Source: Phialophora verrucosa (taxonomy: Eukaryota > Ascomycota > Eurotiomycetes > Chaetothyriales > Herpotrichiellaceae). Taken from it: a stretch of 64,000 bases of DNA. The notes under the pieces are model-generated. The model was not told the DNA's origin. It saw nothing but the letters and a program-made list of their open reading frames with translations, and did not search any database. This document shows, in pieces, positions 12,770 through 24,377 of this stretch (position 1 is its first letter; each line of letters opens with the position of its first letter). The position numbers and the translations under genes were made by a program. The stretch lies in NCBI GenBank assembly GCA_002099365.1, contig MSED01000015.1, forward strand, positions 3,038,001 through 3,102,000, given 5' to 3'.

Positions 12770-14044
12770 TCAGATCTTTGACACTCCGCTTGATCCAATG
12801 TCCATAGCCTCGCCTTCAGCTTCGGCCGCCAGCTTCAAGATCTCCTGAACACACTTCTCTGGTTGCTCTTGGTTGACCCAGTGCCCAGCCCCATCCACCA
12901 ACACAGTCCCTCGATACATGCCCTGCTTTACACTCTGGCCGTTCTCCATTGCCTCGACCGCACCTGGCTCTTGGAACGTACCCCAATCCTGCCTCCCACT
13001 CAGAAACACTGTCGGCACGGCGATCTTGGCGCCGGACCACACCTGCACATCTGAGGCGATTTCAGGTTGTGTCTGAATGCGATACCAATTCAGTCCGCCT
13101 TGGAACGACGTCCTTGCCCACTCTTCAACGTAGACGGCTAGTTCATTATCAGGCAGCCACCGGCTGGCGCGTGAAGCCACGACCTGTGGATTTTCGTTCG
13201 CCATATCCCGTGCCACGGCTTCACGCATGTTATCTCCAAGATCCATGATATAATAGCGAGGCATCTTTGCCAGTTCCTCGGCCGTCCAACCCTCCAACTT
13301 GTGCGGGTCGTTGCCGTCCCAATCTGCCGATTTCAAGTGAAAGTAGCCCCGGAGGAAGGTGTGTAGTTCAGCTCCCGTTGGATAGGTCATCTCTTTGTTT
13401 GAGGGTGCAGTGCAGTAGTACCATTTGTAGTGCTTCCTTGGTCGAGGGAGTTGCGAAAGTGCCTTTTCCATGTCCTCTGCTGGTGGGGGCGGTGCAGAGG
13501 GCGAGCCATATGATGGCGATGTGGATAATGGCGATTGCGGAGCGCCTTTGGTCGGGTGAGACATCAAGACCACACCTTTGAACATGTCCGGTCTGGCGAG
13601 ACCGCAGAGGCTCGCTGTGACGGCGCCGAAGTCGTGGCCGACCACACAGGCGACGGAAGTATAGCCCAGGGCATTCACTAGAGCGACGGTGTCCTTGATA
13701 AGGTTAAGTGGACGAAAGGAAGCGCCTTCCAGCGGTCGCCTGGAAAATGTGCGACCATACCCTCTCTGATCGAAGGCCACGGCGTGGTAGCCCCTGGCAG
13801 AGAGGAGTTTTAAGACCCGCCGCCAGCTGTATGCTAACTCGGGAAATCCATGAATGCATAAGATAAGTTTGGGCTTCGGGCCCAAAGGGGGCACGATCCG
13901 GGGTAGCGACTCGAGAATGTGAAAAACGAGGCTGCGAGGCTCACAATCAACGAAACGAGACTGGATCCCCGCGGGTAGTTGCAGGGGCGGAAGTGTTGTC
14001 GGGTCAATGGCGTCGGCGGGAGAGTCTTGGTGAGTATAGGCCAT
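12770..14044 (-). CDS. Epoxide-hydrolase-like alpha/beta hydrolase
   Basis: Single-exon gene of 424 residues starting at ATG 14044-14042, in good context (GACATGGCC). The frame is open further upstream but only with non-ATG codons. The sequence has the soluble epoxide hydrolase pattern: oxyanion motif HGFPE near residue 65, DQRGYG near 92, and nucleophile motif GHDFG with Asp138. The catalytic His is in GAGHW at residue 388. An Asp nucleophile rather than Ser separates it from esterases and points to epoxide hydrolases (haloalkane dehalogenases share the fold). The lid region contains a Pro-rich insert near 190-215. Epoxide hydrolases open epoxides to diols, for example in detoxification or secondary metabolism. 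No biosynthetic cluster is visible around it, so a detoxification role is more likely, by inference. No signal peptide is seen. Confidence 0.86.
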   Translation of the reverse strand: MAYTHQDSPADAIDPTTLPPLQLPAGIQSRFVDCEPRSLVFHILESLPRIVPPLGPKPKLILCIHGFPELAYSWRRVLKLLSARGYHAVAFDQRGYGRTFSRRPLEGASFRPLNLIKDTVALVNALGYTSVACVVGHDFGAVTASLCGLARPDMFKGVVLMSHPTKGAPQSPLSTSPSYGSPSAPPPPAEDMEKALSQLPRPRKHYKWYYCTAPSNKEMTYPTGAELHTFLRGYFHLKSADWDGNDPHKLEGWTAEELAKMPRYYIMDLGDNMREAVARDMANENPQVVASRASRWLPDNELAVYVEEWARTSFQGGLNWYRIQTQPEIASDVQVWSGAKIAVPTVFLSGRQDWGTFQEPGAVEAMENGQSVKQGMYRGTVLVDGAGHWVNQEQPEKCVQEILKLAAEAEGEAMDIGSSGVSKI

Positions 14045-15280
14045 GTCGACGAAGGTGGCGATGCAATCGGGGAGTAAAGATACACTTGGACTTCGCGCTG
14101 ACAACGAACGGGCAAGCAACACTTTTGTCTTACAGTGTATGACAAATTGGGCGTACTGGCAGCCTCGCTCGCTAGGTGCGGGGACGTCTGTTCAACACAC
14201 CCTTTTGGGCGGTCTCTACCGAGGCAGGTGTTGAATAAGGGGTTGTGCACGTTGTGCTGCTACTCAGCCTTGCAGCATGATCTCCAAGTAAGACCCGGGA
14301 TGTTCTTGGAGTGGCACGTGAGTGGTTGAGCTTGAGCATTACTACTACAAAGTGCAATAGGCGACTCGAAGAGAGTTGCATCCCTTGCATTAGAGTCCGT
14401 CAATGTCTGAGAAAGCTTCGTTGCTCGCATTTCCGGATCGAACAAATGTCGCTCACAATAAGGCGAATGCTGCGAAGCCTGAAGAGGATGAAGCCCCTGA
14501 GTCTTTACAGTGGATGATCTCGAGCTCGCAATTTCAGGAAGTTTACAGCTGAGGTCGACTGAAAAGTCTTGCTTATACTTTGGGGGTCGTGGAGAAATGA
14601 TGTAAGGGCCGTGATGGAGCCAGAGCGGGTTGTGATGACTGTGTTTGTAAACACATTCCAATAAGTGACAGACAGCAAGGAGCATCCTATCCTACCTACG
14701 ATACTTTGTACTCGTACGAGGAAGAATTAGTTGGACGCGGAAGGCCCCTGAATCACCCGCAAAGGATTCGATCTTCAATTGCCATTTTCTGGAATCGTTG
14801 GAAAGCTGGTAATCGCAGATCTGGCACCAGATCCTGCGAGTACGAGTAGTGGTGACCATTAGAGAGAAATGACGTAGATTACGTGGCATGCTTGATTGCA
14901 GGTCAAGCTGTTTCTCGCCACATCATTGGCCGCCTGGTAGTCTGGAGCACCCGAACACAGCCACAATTCCCTTCACCTCAATCCTCTCTGGGAGTCTAGC
15001 TCCATGGTGCCCTTCCCTCCGCTCTAGTAATTCCTAAACAACACACCACCTGCGATTTTCTACGCAGCTCCTTCTCTCCACCATCTTCAGCGGTCGTCGG
15101 CGGGAGAACTCGACCAAAGCGCCATGGGGGACGTGGCGGCGCAATCATCCCAGGCTGCCTTCCGATAACAATTGACAGGCTCGTTGACACACTGCGCGCT
15201 GGTTCTCCCGTCCGCCAACGTCACCACTTCCCATCGATCCGAACATTATTTTCAAAGGGCCTTCCGTAATCATCGCAAAC
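14045..15280. other. Intergenic, divergent promoter region
   Basis: About 1.2 kb between the epoxide-hydrolase-like gene (-) and the large disordered-protein gene (+). Open frames here are short and without family features. The motif GTACTCGTAC occurs at 14709 and its inverse-like form GAGTACGAGTA near 14836. Confidence 0.45.
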
Positions 15281-18200
15281 ATGAGTTTCCTCCACAGGCG
15301 AAGCAGGTCTGCGTCGGCCTCTGTAAGTAATCACTTTCCGGCGCCCCATCCAGTCCGCTCAGCTGTCAAGTGCTGACGTTTGTTTGCTCGCTCGCCCGCA
15401 GCGGCCCCAGACACCCGCTTCAGCTTCAGCGCACAAGGCGGCTACTCAGGCTTTTTTGAGTAGCCGAGCCTCCCAGGCAAACCTGTCAGCTACCGCTGCA
15501 GCACAGGCCCTACGAACTATGTCTCCGCCCCCAGTCCCGGTTGATCAGGTCCAGACTAAGCGCATGGTTCAAAGGCAAGCCTCTTCCGGTTCCCTTTCAA
15601 ACTCAGCTCGGGGTCGAGGAAGAGGTGGTCTGCAACGGCAAAGCAGTTCCGGGTCTATGACTGAGAGGACATTCAGGACGCCCTCCCCGTCTCCGTCGCG
15701 ACCGGTGTCACGATCGGCACCGCAGGCCCCTCCGATCCCGAGCATCCCGCAACATTTTGCGCCTCCTGCGACTGCGCCGGTCAAGAAGAAAAAGAGAGCG
15801 TCAAGCCAAGAAGCCCCTCCGCCTCGCGTGCTTTCACCCCCCACGGTGCAACCACAGAATCGTGGCCAGAGTCTGGATAGATACGGATCTACTCCACCGC
15901 CGCCTCCGCTGGGTGCCCAGACGAACAGCTACGCCGCTCAAAGCAATGATCTTGAACGTATTGACAGTAGGAACTCGGTCAATTTCTCCAGACCCTTGTC
16001 GCCCCGGCCTCAATCTCCTATGACGCAGTCCCCAGTTTTGCCATCGCCGGTAGTCACGAACGGCGACCGTTTGAATGGCAATGCGCACTCGAATGCCGTG
16101 ACTGCAGCCATTTCTCCTGTACAAGTAGCCAGCATTCAGCATGATCTGGCCCAGGCCACGAATCAGCCTGTTAAAAAGAAGAAAAAGAAGTTAGCAGGCG
16201 GCGCAGCCGAAGGCAGTCATTTACACACTGGGACTGTGACGAGCAACGCTGTTGTTACTTCGCTCGAACCTACTCCAGAGCCTCAACAGCAATCCTTGCT
16301 AGAGGGCCAGCCGCCAGGCAAGCGAAAGAAGAAAAGAGCACCAGTTTCCGGGGAAAGCACACATTTCCCCGTGGTCGAAAGTCCTAGATCAGACTCCGAC
16401 TCGGATTCAAACGTCGAGTGGAAGAGGGAGAAAAGGGCTCAGAGAGCATCTGGTATATTGCAAAAACAGCCATCTATTGTGCGCGAGGATTGGGAAGGCG
16501 AGCAGCAGGAACAGGGTACTCCTACTTCGGATCGTCTGCTAGTAGACCCCCAGGCCAAAGATGTGTCAACCTTTGCCCAAGACAAGCGTCCTATAAATGC
16601 AGCAAATGTATCGAGGAAGATTGGGGAACTTGTTACACTGCCGACAACAAGCCAGCCTCGCTCCCCCGAGCAGCTTGCATCTGCTGCTCCGGCCGTACCG
16701 GAAGAGCCGTCGGCAGCCTCGGTGGACCACCTTCAAGCGTCCGAACCTCAACCTACAAGGGGTACGTCTCTGAGCCCATCGAGATCAACAAGATTCTCAG
16801 ATAGACTATCTTCAGATCTTGCTGCTGGCCGGAAACACGAACCCCCACCACGATCGGTCTCACCGGCCAAACCCGCGCTCAAGCACTCTTCTCCCGCACG
16901 ATCAGGGGCTGACGGACAGCTCCGGGGTTCTAGCGTCACTCCTAGCGAGTCGTCTGATATCTCCAGTGCATCGTTCGATGGGCCTCCGAAACGAAAGAAG
17001 TCCGTGCGGGTGAGCTTCGATGCTCAACCAGAGATTGTCGGTATAGCTGTCAACGACTCAAGTCCAGTTGGAAGCCCGGGCAAGGAAAGAAAGAGCTGGC
17101 TTGGCCTAGGGAAGAATAAACCTTCACTCAACACTATTCCCTCCAATGGCGACATGGAAGAGTTGATGAAGCCACGCCCTCAACTTCCATCCTTTGGTAG
17201 CGTTCGTGGGCAGAAGTTTAAAGACATGAACGACTCAAATACAGCACAAGCACCAAGGTCACCCCCCGAACCTCGGTCCGTACCTACAGATGCTAAGACT
17301 CCGTCCCAATCAGGGTCATCTTCTGATGCGTCCAACACCAACATTTCCTACACGGCTGGCGTGTCAAGCGACCACGCTGTGGGCGCAATATTAGCCCAAG
17401 AAGCTCAAACAGCCGCCCGGCGGAATACTCCAAGCCAGTCCAATGAGCCTCTTCCCCCTGAAGTGACGTCCGTCGAGGGCGTTCTATCATACTCAGACGA
17501 GGGAAGTGATGCATCTGAAGCTGAAGAGTCTGAGGACGAAGGGACCACGAGCATCACGCCGACGCCAGCACCACGTGAGGTGTCGGTCAGTACGCCCCAA
17601 AAGGAAGCTCCGGCTTTGACCATCAATCAACAAGTCACAGCTCCCGTTCAACCTGTCACTCCTCCTCAGGGTGCGCAAGCGGCCCAGGTGCCCCAAAGAG
17701 AAGTTCCTGTTGTTGCCATATCGCCACCCACCCCCGCAGCGGAGCATAAGCCACTTGACCAGTACCTTGTCGTGGTACCCGGAGGCTTTCCAGTATCGGC
17801 GGAGAGCCTTGCTAAACTTGATGAGTCCAACAAAGGTCACCAAGGCCGAAAAGAAGCCGCCGAAGAAACCGATGGAGACATATCGGATGATGACAGCATC
17901 TATAGTGATGCGGCAGAAGATCCTTCGGAGATGGAACGGATGGGCTTCGGTTCTATCGATGCCATTCTGGAGAGCCCTATCGCCCCTCCACCGGGGCGTC
18001 GTACTCCTCCCCCAGAGAGTCCACTGGCACATGCTCTAGCACCTGTTGGAAAGCCTGTAGGAGCCGAGTCTTGGGAAGAGACACGGGCGCGTTGGAGCGG
18101 AATTGCGCATCAGACACGGCAGGTCCTGCCTCAGGAGGTTGCTGGCGTGGAAGAAGCAGCGCCCCCGGCGGCGCCTGTTCCTGATCTGCAGTCAACGGCG

Positions 18201-19859
18201 CAGGCTGCATCCGGGCAGCTGTCTGAGAGCCCAAATCCACCTAATGCGACGACTACCTACAATCAGGTATCACAACCTGCTCAGGCCTCACGCTCCTCGC
18301 AATTACCAGCTTCACAGCCTGCTGCGAACCAGCCCAGGCGCAAAAAAAGAACACCAGCTGCTATGGCTGCCGCCGCTTCTGTGCCAGCAGCGTTTGCGCC
18401 TGCACAAGGGCTACCCGAGTCGCCTCTCCGGAAAAAGAATCAACAATCTCCATATCCCGCGGTTGCCACACCAAGTCTTGGGCATGCGGCGGCGGCGGCG
18501 GCACCTTTCCGGCACTCGATGAGGGCAAGCTCACCTCCAGAGGTCGATCCTAGTTTTCGGAAAACTATGCGCACCGATTCTCGTAAATCCATGCCTGCAC
18601 CAGCCATTCCGGCTTCACAGCAACGAGCTGCGCAGCCCGCCGTGTCAACTCCGCCAAGCCAACCACGCGCCGCGCTGCAAAAGAAACATATACCTCTTGC
18701 CACAGCTGCTGCAGTTCAGGCACCTATCCACCGGGCCCAACCTGCCTCACAACCCGCGACGAATGAGAGTGATTCAGAAAGCTCATTCAGAAAGGCTCGT
18801 CGCAGTAAATCCACTACGGGCGGCAAATACACGATGCGCCGAAGCATGCGTGGTGTAGCTGATCCAACCTTGCGTGGTGATGCTCGCAACGGCGTGCGAT
18901 CACTCTCACCTGTTGGGAGGCGGCCATTCTCTTCGCCAGATACTTCTCGCTCCATGAGGACAACACTAAGGGCTTCGATGGACAACACGCCGACCCTCCG
19001 TGGCTCTGTGGAAGCCAGAAGAACCTCTTCCATGTTTGGCCGCCAACAAAGGAGCGCCGGTGCCCTGCCCGCGGGCTTCACCATGCAGAACAATAGATCT
19101 CGTATCCTGGACTCGGATGATTCGGACGATCAGCCTCGTCCCAGCAAATTCCGGTCACGATTCGCAGACGACAGCGACGACGAGATAGACATTCCGCAAT
19201 TTGCTCCAGTCCGTGGTATACCTCGGAGGGACAATGACGAAGAATCGACAGACTTGGATGATAGCTCAGAGGAGGATCAACCTATGCCGGCAGCAAAAGC
19301 TCCACCCAAGCTGCAGATTCCCCAAGGCAATGCACCTCCACCTGCGAGCAGTACCGAAGCTTTATCACCCAACAGCGAGAAGAAGCGTGGATTGCTTGGA
19401 TTATTCCGCAGCAAGAAACCCAAGGACGAGGCACTCTCACCCGTCACCGAATCCCCTCGAGCTCCAGCCCCACCGAAGACAACCACCGACACGAGCAAAC
19501 CGTCGAGGCTGGGTTTCTCCTCCGCTGCTGAGCGTGATAGGATGGTCGAGCAGACCAGAGCCAAGCTAGAAGCAGCAAGAGAACAACAGCATCCCGGTGG
19601 CCAACAGCAGGGGCATGCCAAATTGCATCGACGTCATATGCCGGACCGGGTCATGAGCGACTCCTGGCCATTGCCGCCGACCTTGGCCGACGAAAAGCCC
19701 CGGCCCAGCACGGCCGACGGGCCGCCGATACGGAATGGCACGACGAGGCTGAACCAAGGAAGCATGCGCAAGACAAACCCGTCGGTGGAGGCGGTTGGAC
19801 GCAGCGGGAAGAAGAAAAAGTTTCCTATGTTGCGCAAAGTCTTCGGACTTACAGACTAA
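15281..19859 (+). CDS. Large intrinsically disordered Ser/Pro-rich protein, function unknown
   Basis: Predicted 1,499 residues from exon 1 (15281-15322) and exon 2 (15402-19859), joined across a 79-nt intron with a GTAAGT donor in phase 0. The start ATG gives MSFLHRRSRSASAS. The protein is dominated by Ser, Pro, Ala and Gln, with no recognised domain and no membrane segment. Short Lys-rich blocks recur (VKKKKRAS, VKKKKKKL, KRKKKRAP, RRKKRTPA), each in a Pro/Ser-rich setting. In the last third a basic family of short motifs repeats: SFRKTMR, SFRKARRSK, TMRRSMRG, SMRTTLRASM and PTLRGSVE. Acidic Ser/Asp runs (DSDDSDDQ and similar) lie between. A basic block GLLGLFRSKKPK and the final basic-hydrophobic end KKFPMLRKVFGLTD look like the most constrained parts. 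I do not recognise the protein. The composition suggests a scaffold or cell-cortex or chromatin regulator, which is inference. Confidence 0.75.
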
Positions 19860-20922
19860 AAGATTTCCTTTTCTTTTTGACGTTTCACCTGAGCCAGATG
19901 ATACCATTGTGGGTTTCATTCACTTCATCTTTTGTATTGAAATTTACGCATGACTGGCACGAATAGTTGCGAAAAGTGGTGGGAAAGATGAGCAATCTCT
20001 GGACTAGGGGTTCTAGACGCACTCAGATAGCTCGGACCGTCATCTGGGTTCTCCGAAAGCTGGAGCTACAGTACATAAATATACCAATAATTGCTAATGT
20101 TCGAGACATGCAACAGAGTCATTCCACTTGCCGCCAGCTCTGCGCTTGTTAGCCGGAATGTCCGCAGCATTCTCCTCTCTGGACAAAAATGAAGGACCCT
20201 GCTAGGCAGAAGGGCCAAGCTATGCTGAGTTCATCCTGGGGTAAGAGTCAAGGAGACGGGATGCTTGAGATGGGCTTTGACGAGCCAGTGGTCAACGGTG
20301 GCAAAACCTTGTCGGCTACTACATGGAGCAAACGGCTGGCCGGTCATCGCTCGACACAGAGTGACCAAAGCACAGCCGCTTAGTCAGTCACGTTGGTTGA
20401 GGTAAGCTTTTCATCATGCGTGATTCGATAAGGGAGCTGCTCGATGAACACATGCTGAGAGGAGGGCAGCTCGTGGCGCGGGCCCCCTCGGAAGCACGTC
20501 AGGGTTAGCGAGCCGTCGTGGTCTGGGCAGGCTGGAAGATCAACATGTCGGCGGGAAGGTACGAGGAGGGCGTGGATGAAACTCATCGCCGTCAAGGCAT
20601 CAGCAGGTGAGGGAGGCGATTGAGAGCAGCAGCGAGGCGTTCAGAGTGGAAGGAAAACCGCGCAATTACGTTGGGGTTTGCATGCTCAACCAACCCAAAG
20701 CGCAAAGCAAAACACAGTCCCTGCGATTTACCCGCGAGTTGTCGTGTCGAGGGGTCACAAGCTGCCCCACCTTAATCGTCACAAGCTGCCGGCTTGAAAC
20801 TGAAGTGAAGCCCAGGTGGCATAATAAAAGCATTCCGACCTCGTAATCCAGAAATTTTCGTTCCCGTCTACTGAACTTCCGACTCAGAAACTCTACATAC
20901 GCTACCAATTGAACCTGTAATC
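19860..20922. other. Intergenic, promoter of transaldolase
   Basis: About 1.1 kb between two plus-strand genes. It contains no supported gene. An ATAATAAAA stretch near 20820, about 100 bases before the transaldolase start, may act as a core promoter element. Confidence 0.45.
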
Positions 20923-22111
20923 ATGTCCTCATCTCTTGAGCAGCTCAAGGCCACTGGCACCGTATGCTTCGACCCCGCCTCCCCGGCATTTTCTGGAGAT
21001 TGTACACTGACTGAGATCAACAGACGGTTGTCTGTGACTCCGGCGACTTTCACAGTGAGTTCTGCTCATCCTCGACGCCGGGCCATTGCTAACGTGTAGT
21101 AGCGATTGAGAAGTACAAGCCCCAAGATGCCACCACCAACCCCTCTCTCATCCTCGCCGCCTCCAAGAAACCCGAATACGCCAAGTTGATCGATCCTGCG
21201 GTTGAGTATGGCAAGAAACACGTACGTCAGAGAGCACTCCTACCATGCCGGGAACTTACTGAGTCTATCGGAATAGGGCAAGGACATTGACGAGCAGGTT
21301 GATGCCACACTCGACAGACTACTGGTCGAATTCGGTAAAGAGATCTTGCAGATTGTCCCCGGCAAAGTGTCGACCGAAGTTGATGCTCGGTTCTCTTTTG
21401 ACACCCAGAAGTCAGTCGAGAAGGCTCGCCATATCATTGAGGTATGCTCTCCGTTTCCACTTCAACCCGCAACATGCTCACACGGCGCAGCTCTACAAAT
21501 CTGTCGGCATCGACAAGTCCCGCGTTCTGATTAAGATTGCCTCGACCTGGGAAGGTATCAAGGCTGCGGAGATCCTCCAGAAGGAGGGCATCAACTGCAA
21601 CTTAACCCTCATGTTCTCCCTGGTGCAAGCCATCGCAGCCGCCGAAGCTGGTGCCTTCCTGATTTCTCCCTTTGTCGGCCGTATCCTCGATTGGTACAAG
21701 GCGGCGATGAAGAAGGATTTCCCCGCGAACGAAGACCCCGGTGTCAAGAGCGTGCAGGCAATCTTCAACTACTACAAGAAATACGGCTACAAGACCATTG
21801 TCATGGGTGCTTCCTTCAGAAACGTGGGCGAAATCACCGAGCTCGCTGGCTGTGACTACTTGACCATCTCTCCCAACTTGCTCGAAGATCTCTACAACTC
21901 ACAGGACAAGGTGCCTCAGAAGTTGAAGGCGGAAGATGCTCATAAACTGGATATCCCGAAGCGCAGCTACATCAACGACGAGCCTACATTCCGCTTCGAC
22001 TTTAACGAGGAGCAAATGGCCGTCGAGAAGCTCCGAGAAGGTATCAGCAAGTTTGCTGCGGATGCGGTCACGCTGAAGGGCATCCTCCGAGAGAAGATCG
22101 AGAAGGCTTGA
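20923..22111 (+). CDS. TAL1: Transaldolase
   Basis: Enzyme of the non-oxidative pentose phosphate pathway in the cytosol; it moves a dihydroxyacetone unit from sedoheptulose 7-phosphate to glyceraldehyde 3-phosphate. Five exons (20923-20961, 21024-21054, 21103-21221, 21277-21441, 21491-22111) give 324 residues, the usual length for the eukaryotic enzyme. Clear family blocks are DATTNPSLI, STEVDARFSFDT, VLIKIASTWEG with the Schiff-base Lys133, LTLMFSLVQA, SPFVGRILDWYK, GYKTIVMGASFRN and LTISPNLLE. Intron 2 has two nearby AG acceptors; the one ending at 21102 keeps the family spacing after the GDF motif. Four introns crowded in the 5' half is a common fungal arrangement. Identity is certain from the sequence. 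Confidence 0.97.
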
Positions 22112-22625
22112 ATGGGACGCAAATTGTCATGAGGATTGCCGAATGAGTTTCGTCGGTGGGCAATTGTTGGTGGTGAATTCAACTGGTTGAACGTCAGGCT
22201 TTAGATCGAGGTTGCGGTGACTCCACGACGGAAAACCCGCAACCAGGTACATATTGACAGTCATGGTCATCATGATAGCCAATGATCAAAATATGATTTC
22301 AGAAGATTACTCCGGGTGAAATGATACTATAGTCTCCCACAATCTCACTCATGCGGCCGATGCTGTCCTCTGCGGATTCTCGGCCGAGATGCGACAACGT
22401 CATTGTCCAAGTTCCAAGCACCACAGGTTCTCGAGTGGACACAAGGACGCAGGCCCCTGGACTCGAACCAGCATCGATCTCCATCTGCATTTGGCTGTAT
22501 ACTTGGTCGGATATAGCTGACTCGATGGTTTACGGCGCACACTCCAACCGGTGACAGGAGCCGAGTCTTCTGCTGCCGCCCGCTGACGGCACGCTTAGCA
22601 GCCATCCACGAGCGACGCACTCGCG
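22112..22625. other. Intergenic between transaldolase and palmitoyltransferase genes
   Basis: About 500 bases holding the transaldolase 3' flank and the pfa5 promoter. A B-box-like GGTTCGAGTCC occurs on the minus strand near 22449-22459, but no tRNA fold supports it (see rejected items). Confidence 0.45.
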
Positions 22626-24377
22626 ATGAAGTCGATGCGCCCAGGGGAGGCCAACAAGCGAGGCAATGTTATCACGGCGCGAATAGTCCCGCTTCTGCTA
22701 CTCGGGATCATAGGATACTCGTCCTGGGTGGTCACGGATCGAGTGTGTCTCAAGTATCTGATCAATCCTCCCGCATCGTTGTCCTCACACCGCGACACCG
22801 GCGCGGCCGTGGCCATCCTGGTCATCTTCTACCTCCTCCTCCTCATCACCCTGATATGCTTCGGTCGCCTCATCGGGACCATCCTCACGAGGCCGGGCCT
22901 CGTCCCGCGTGGCGAACAATACTGGATCGAAAAGGAAAGAAAGCGCCGCGACGAGAGAAGAAGAACAAGTCCTGCCCGCAAGGAGGAAGCCCTGGGCTAT
23001 GCTCCCACAGACACAGAAGGGGCAGGCTACACGCCGCGCAAATACCGCCGGAAGCAGGATCAAGAGGCCCAGGGCTTCCGCGCTCACGAGTTTTGGCAGA
23101 AAGATGTCTTCGTCTGCGGGTGGGACGGCCGCCCTCCCTTCTGCTCGACATGCTACAACTACAAGCCCGACCGGGCGCACCACTGCCGCGAACTCGGCCG
23201 CTGCGTGTTGAAGATGGATCATTTCTGCCCCTGGGTAGGAGGCATCATCTCCGAGACATCGTTCAAGTTCTTCATCCAGTTTACGGGCTGGGCGGCCTTG
23301 TTCTGTCTGCACGCTCTTGTCGTGATGGCTTATTACTTTGCGAGGCGGCGGAGTGAGGAACCGGGCTTCCTCAATGTGCACTGGGTCTTGACGCTCGTCT
23401 TTGCAGGATTGTTCTTCATCTTCGCGGCGGGAATGTGCGGGTCGAGTCTGCAGTTGGCGGTCCTGAACTCGACGACCATCGAGAACTTTACGCGCAAGAC
23501 CAAGATCTGGTATCTCGCCGTCTATCTGCCACCTCGGGTGCTGGAGAAGTGCCATGCCCCCGGATCGTCGGATCTCAGACTGATCAGCTACCCGCGCCCA
23601 CCGGAGGAGCAGTTCCAGATCCTGCAGCGTCATGGCGCGACTTTGTCCAACGACAGCGACCAGGCATTCACACGGCAGGCATATGATGGGCCGGCCTCGC
23701 CAGAGAGGACGTACCATCCCGGCGTGCCAACGTCACCAGTGTCAGCGCCATCGCCACATCCCGCTGAGAAAGCAACCACAAAGACCTCGCCGCCTAGTCC
23801 ATCTTCATCACATCCAAACTCAGACTCCCCGCCCCAGCAACGCACCGGCATCCTGCCCTCAGACTTGTCCTCGCCGCCGGCCCCCGAACCTCGCACCTTT
23901 GCTATCCTCGAATCCCGCCCCGGAGCTAACCCATTCGACATTGGTCCAGCCGGCAACTTCCAAGAAATAATGGGGTATACCCTTCTCGACTGGCTTTTCC
24001 CGCTCAAGCCAAGTCCCCTGGTCGACCACTCCGACCCGCTGAGCATGTATAAGCTAGGCCCAGTGGTGCGGAGGATGAAGAGCAAGGCCGGGATTTCAAT
24101 CTTCGAAGACGAAGACGGGACCGAGGGCGAGGGCGAAGGTGAAGGCGTGATTGCGCATGAGCGTGACAGAGTGGGCTTGGAGGCCACGCGTGCGAAGCCG
24201 GGCCGGACTCGGAGTCGAAGTCGAAGTCGAAGCCCTAACCGCAGTGCTCGTGGACGGGAAGGCGAGTCTGGAAGCAGGGACGAGAGGAGAGGGAAAAGGA
24301 AAAAGAAGCGGAAGAGACGGGGGGGCAGACTTTCCACGTCAGGTGCTGCCGGCGTGGACGGGGAGAAAGGGCGCTAG
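22626..24377 (+). CDS. pfa5: DHHC-family protein S-palmitoyltransferase, Pfa5 type
   Basis: Integral membrane enzyme that attaches palmitate to cysteines of target proteins. Single exon, 583 residues, start ATG at 22626. Two N-terminal membrane segments (near 18-36 and 60-80) come before a cytosolic cysteine-rich domain at about 171-215: CSTCYNYKPDRAHHC, then RCVLKMDHFCPWVGG. Two more membrane segments follow (near 218-240 and 255-280). The catalytic motif is DHFC (Cys201) instead of DHHC. Variants of the third position occur in fungal Pfa5 and Akr1 and can be active, so this is probably not an inactivating change. The C-terminal half is long, Pro/Ser-rich and disordered, and ends in an Arg-Ser repeat block and a Lys/Arg-rich tail. 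The gene converges on the twin zinc-finger gene. Pfa5 is chosen over other PFA enzymes from the GGxxxETSxKFFIQF context. Confidence 0.87.
   Translation: MKSMRPGEANKRGNVITARIVPLLLLGIIGYSSWVVTDRVCLKYLINPPASLSSHRDTGAAVAILVIFYLLLLITLICFGRLIGTILTRPGLVPRGEQYWIEKERKRRDERRRTSPARKEEALGYAPTDTEGAGYTPRKYRRKQDQEAQGFRAHEFWQKDVFVCGWDGRPPFCSTCYNYKPDRAHHCRELGRCVLKMDHFCPWVGGIISETSFKFFIQFTGWAALFCLHALVVMAYYFARRRSEEPGFLNVHWVLTLVFAGLFFIFAAGMCGSSLQLAVLNSTTIENFTRKTKIWYLAVYLPPRVLEKCHAPGSSDLRLISYPRPPEEQFQILQRHGATLSNDSDQAFTRQAYDGPASPERTYHPGVPTSPVSAPSPHPAEKATTKTSPPSPSSSHPNSDSPPQQRTGILPSDLSSPPAPEPRTFAILESRPGANPFDIGPAGNFQEIMGYTLLDWLFPLKPSPLVDHSDPLSMYKLGPVVRRMKSKAGISIFEDEDGTEGEGEGEGVIAHERDRVGLEATRAKPGRTRSRSRSRSPNRSARGREGESGSRDERRGKRKKKRKRRGGRLSTSGAAGVDGEKGR

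Noticed and set aside
12870..14250. Several open frames on both strands over the epoxide-hydrolase-like gene
   Set aside because: They are shadows of the 12770-14044 coding sequence, which carries all catalytic motifs.
22440..22465. tRNA-like B box GGTTCGAGTCC on the minus strand
   Set aside because: Upstream sequence gives no A box, anticodon arm or acceptor pairing, and the T stem is imperfect.
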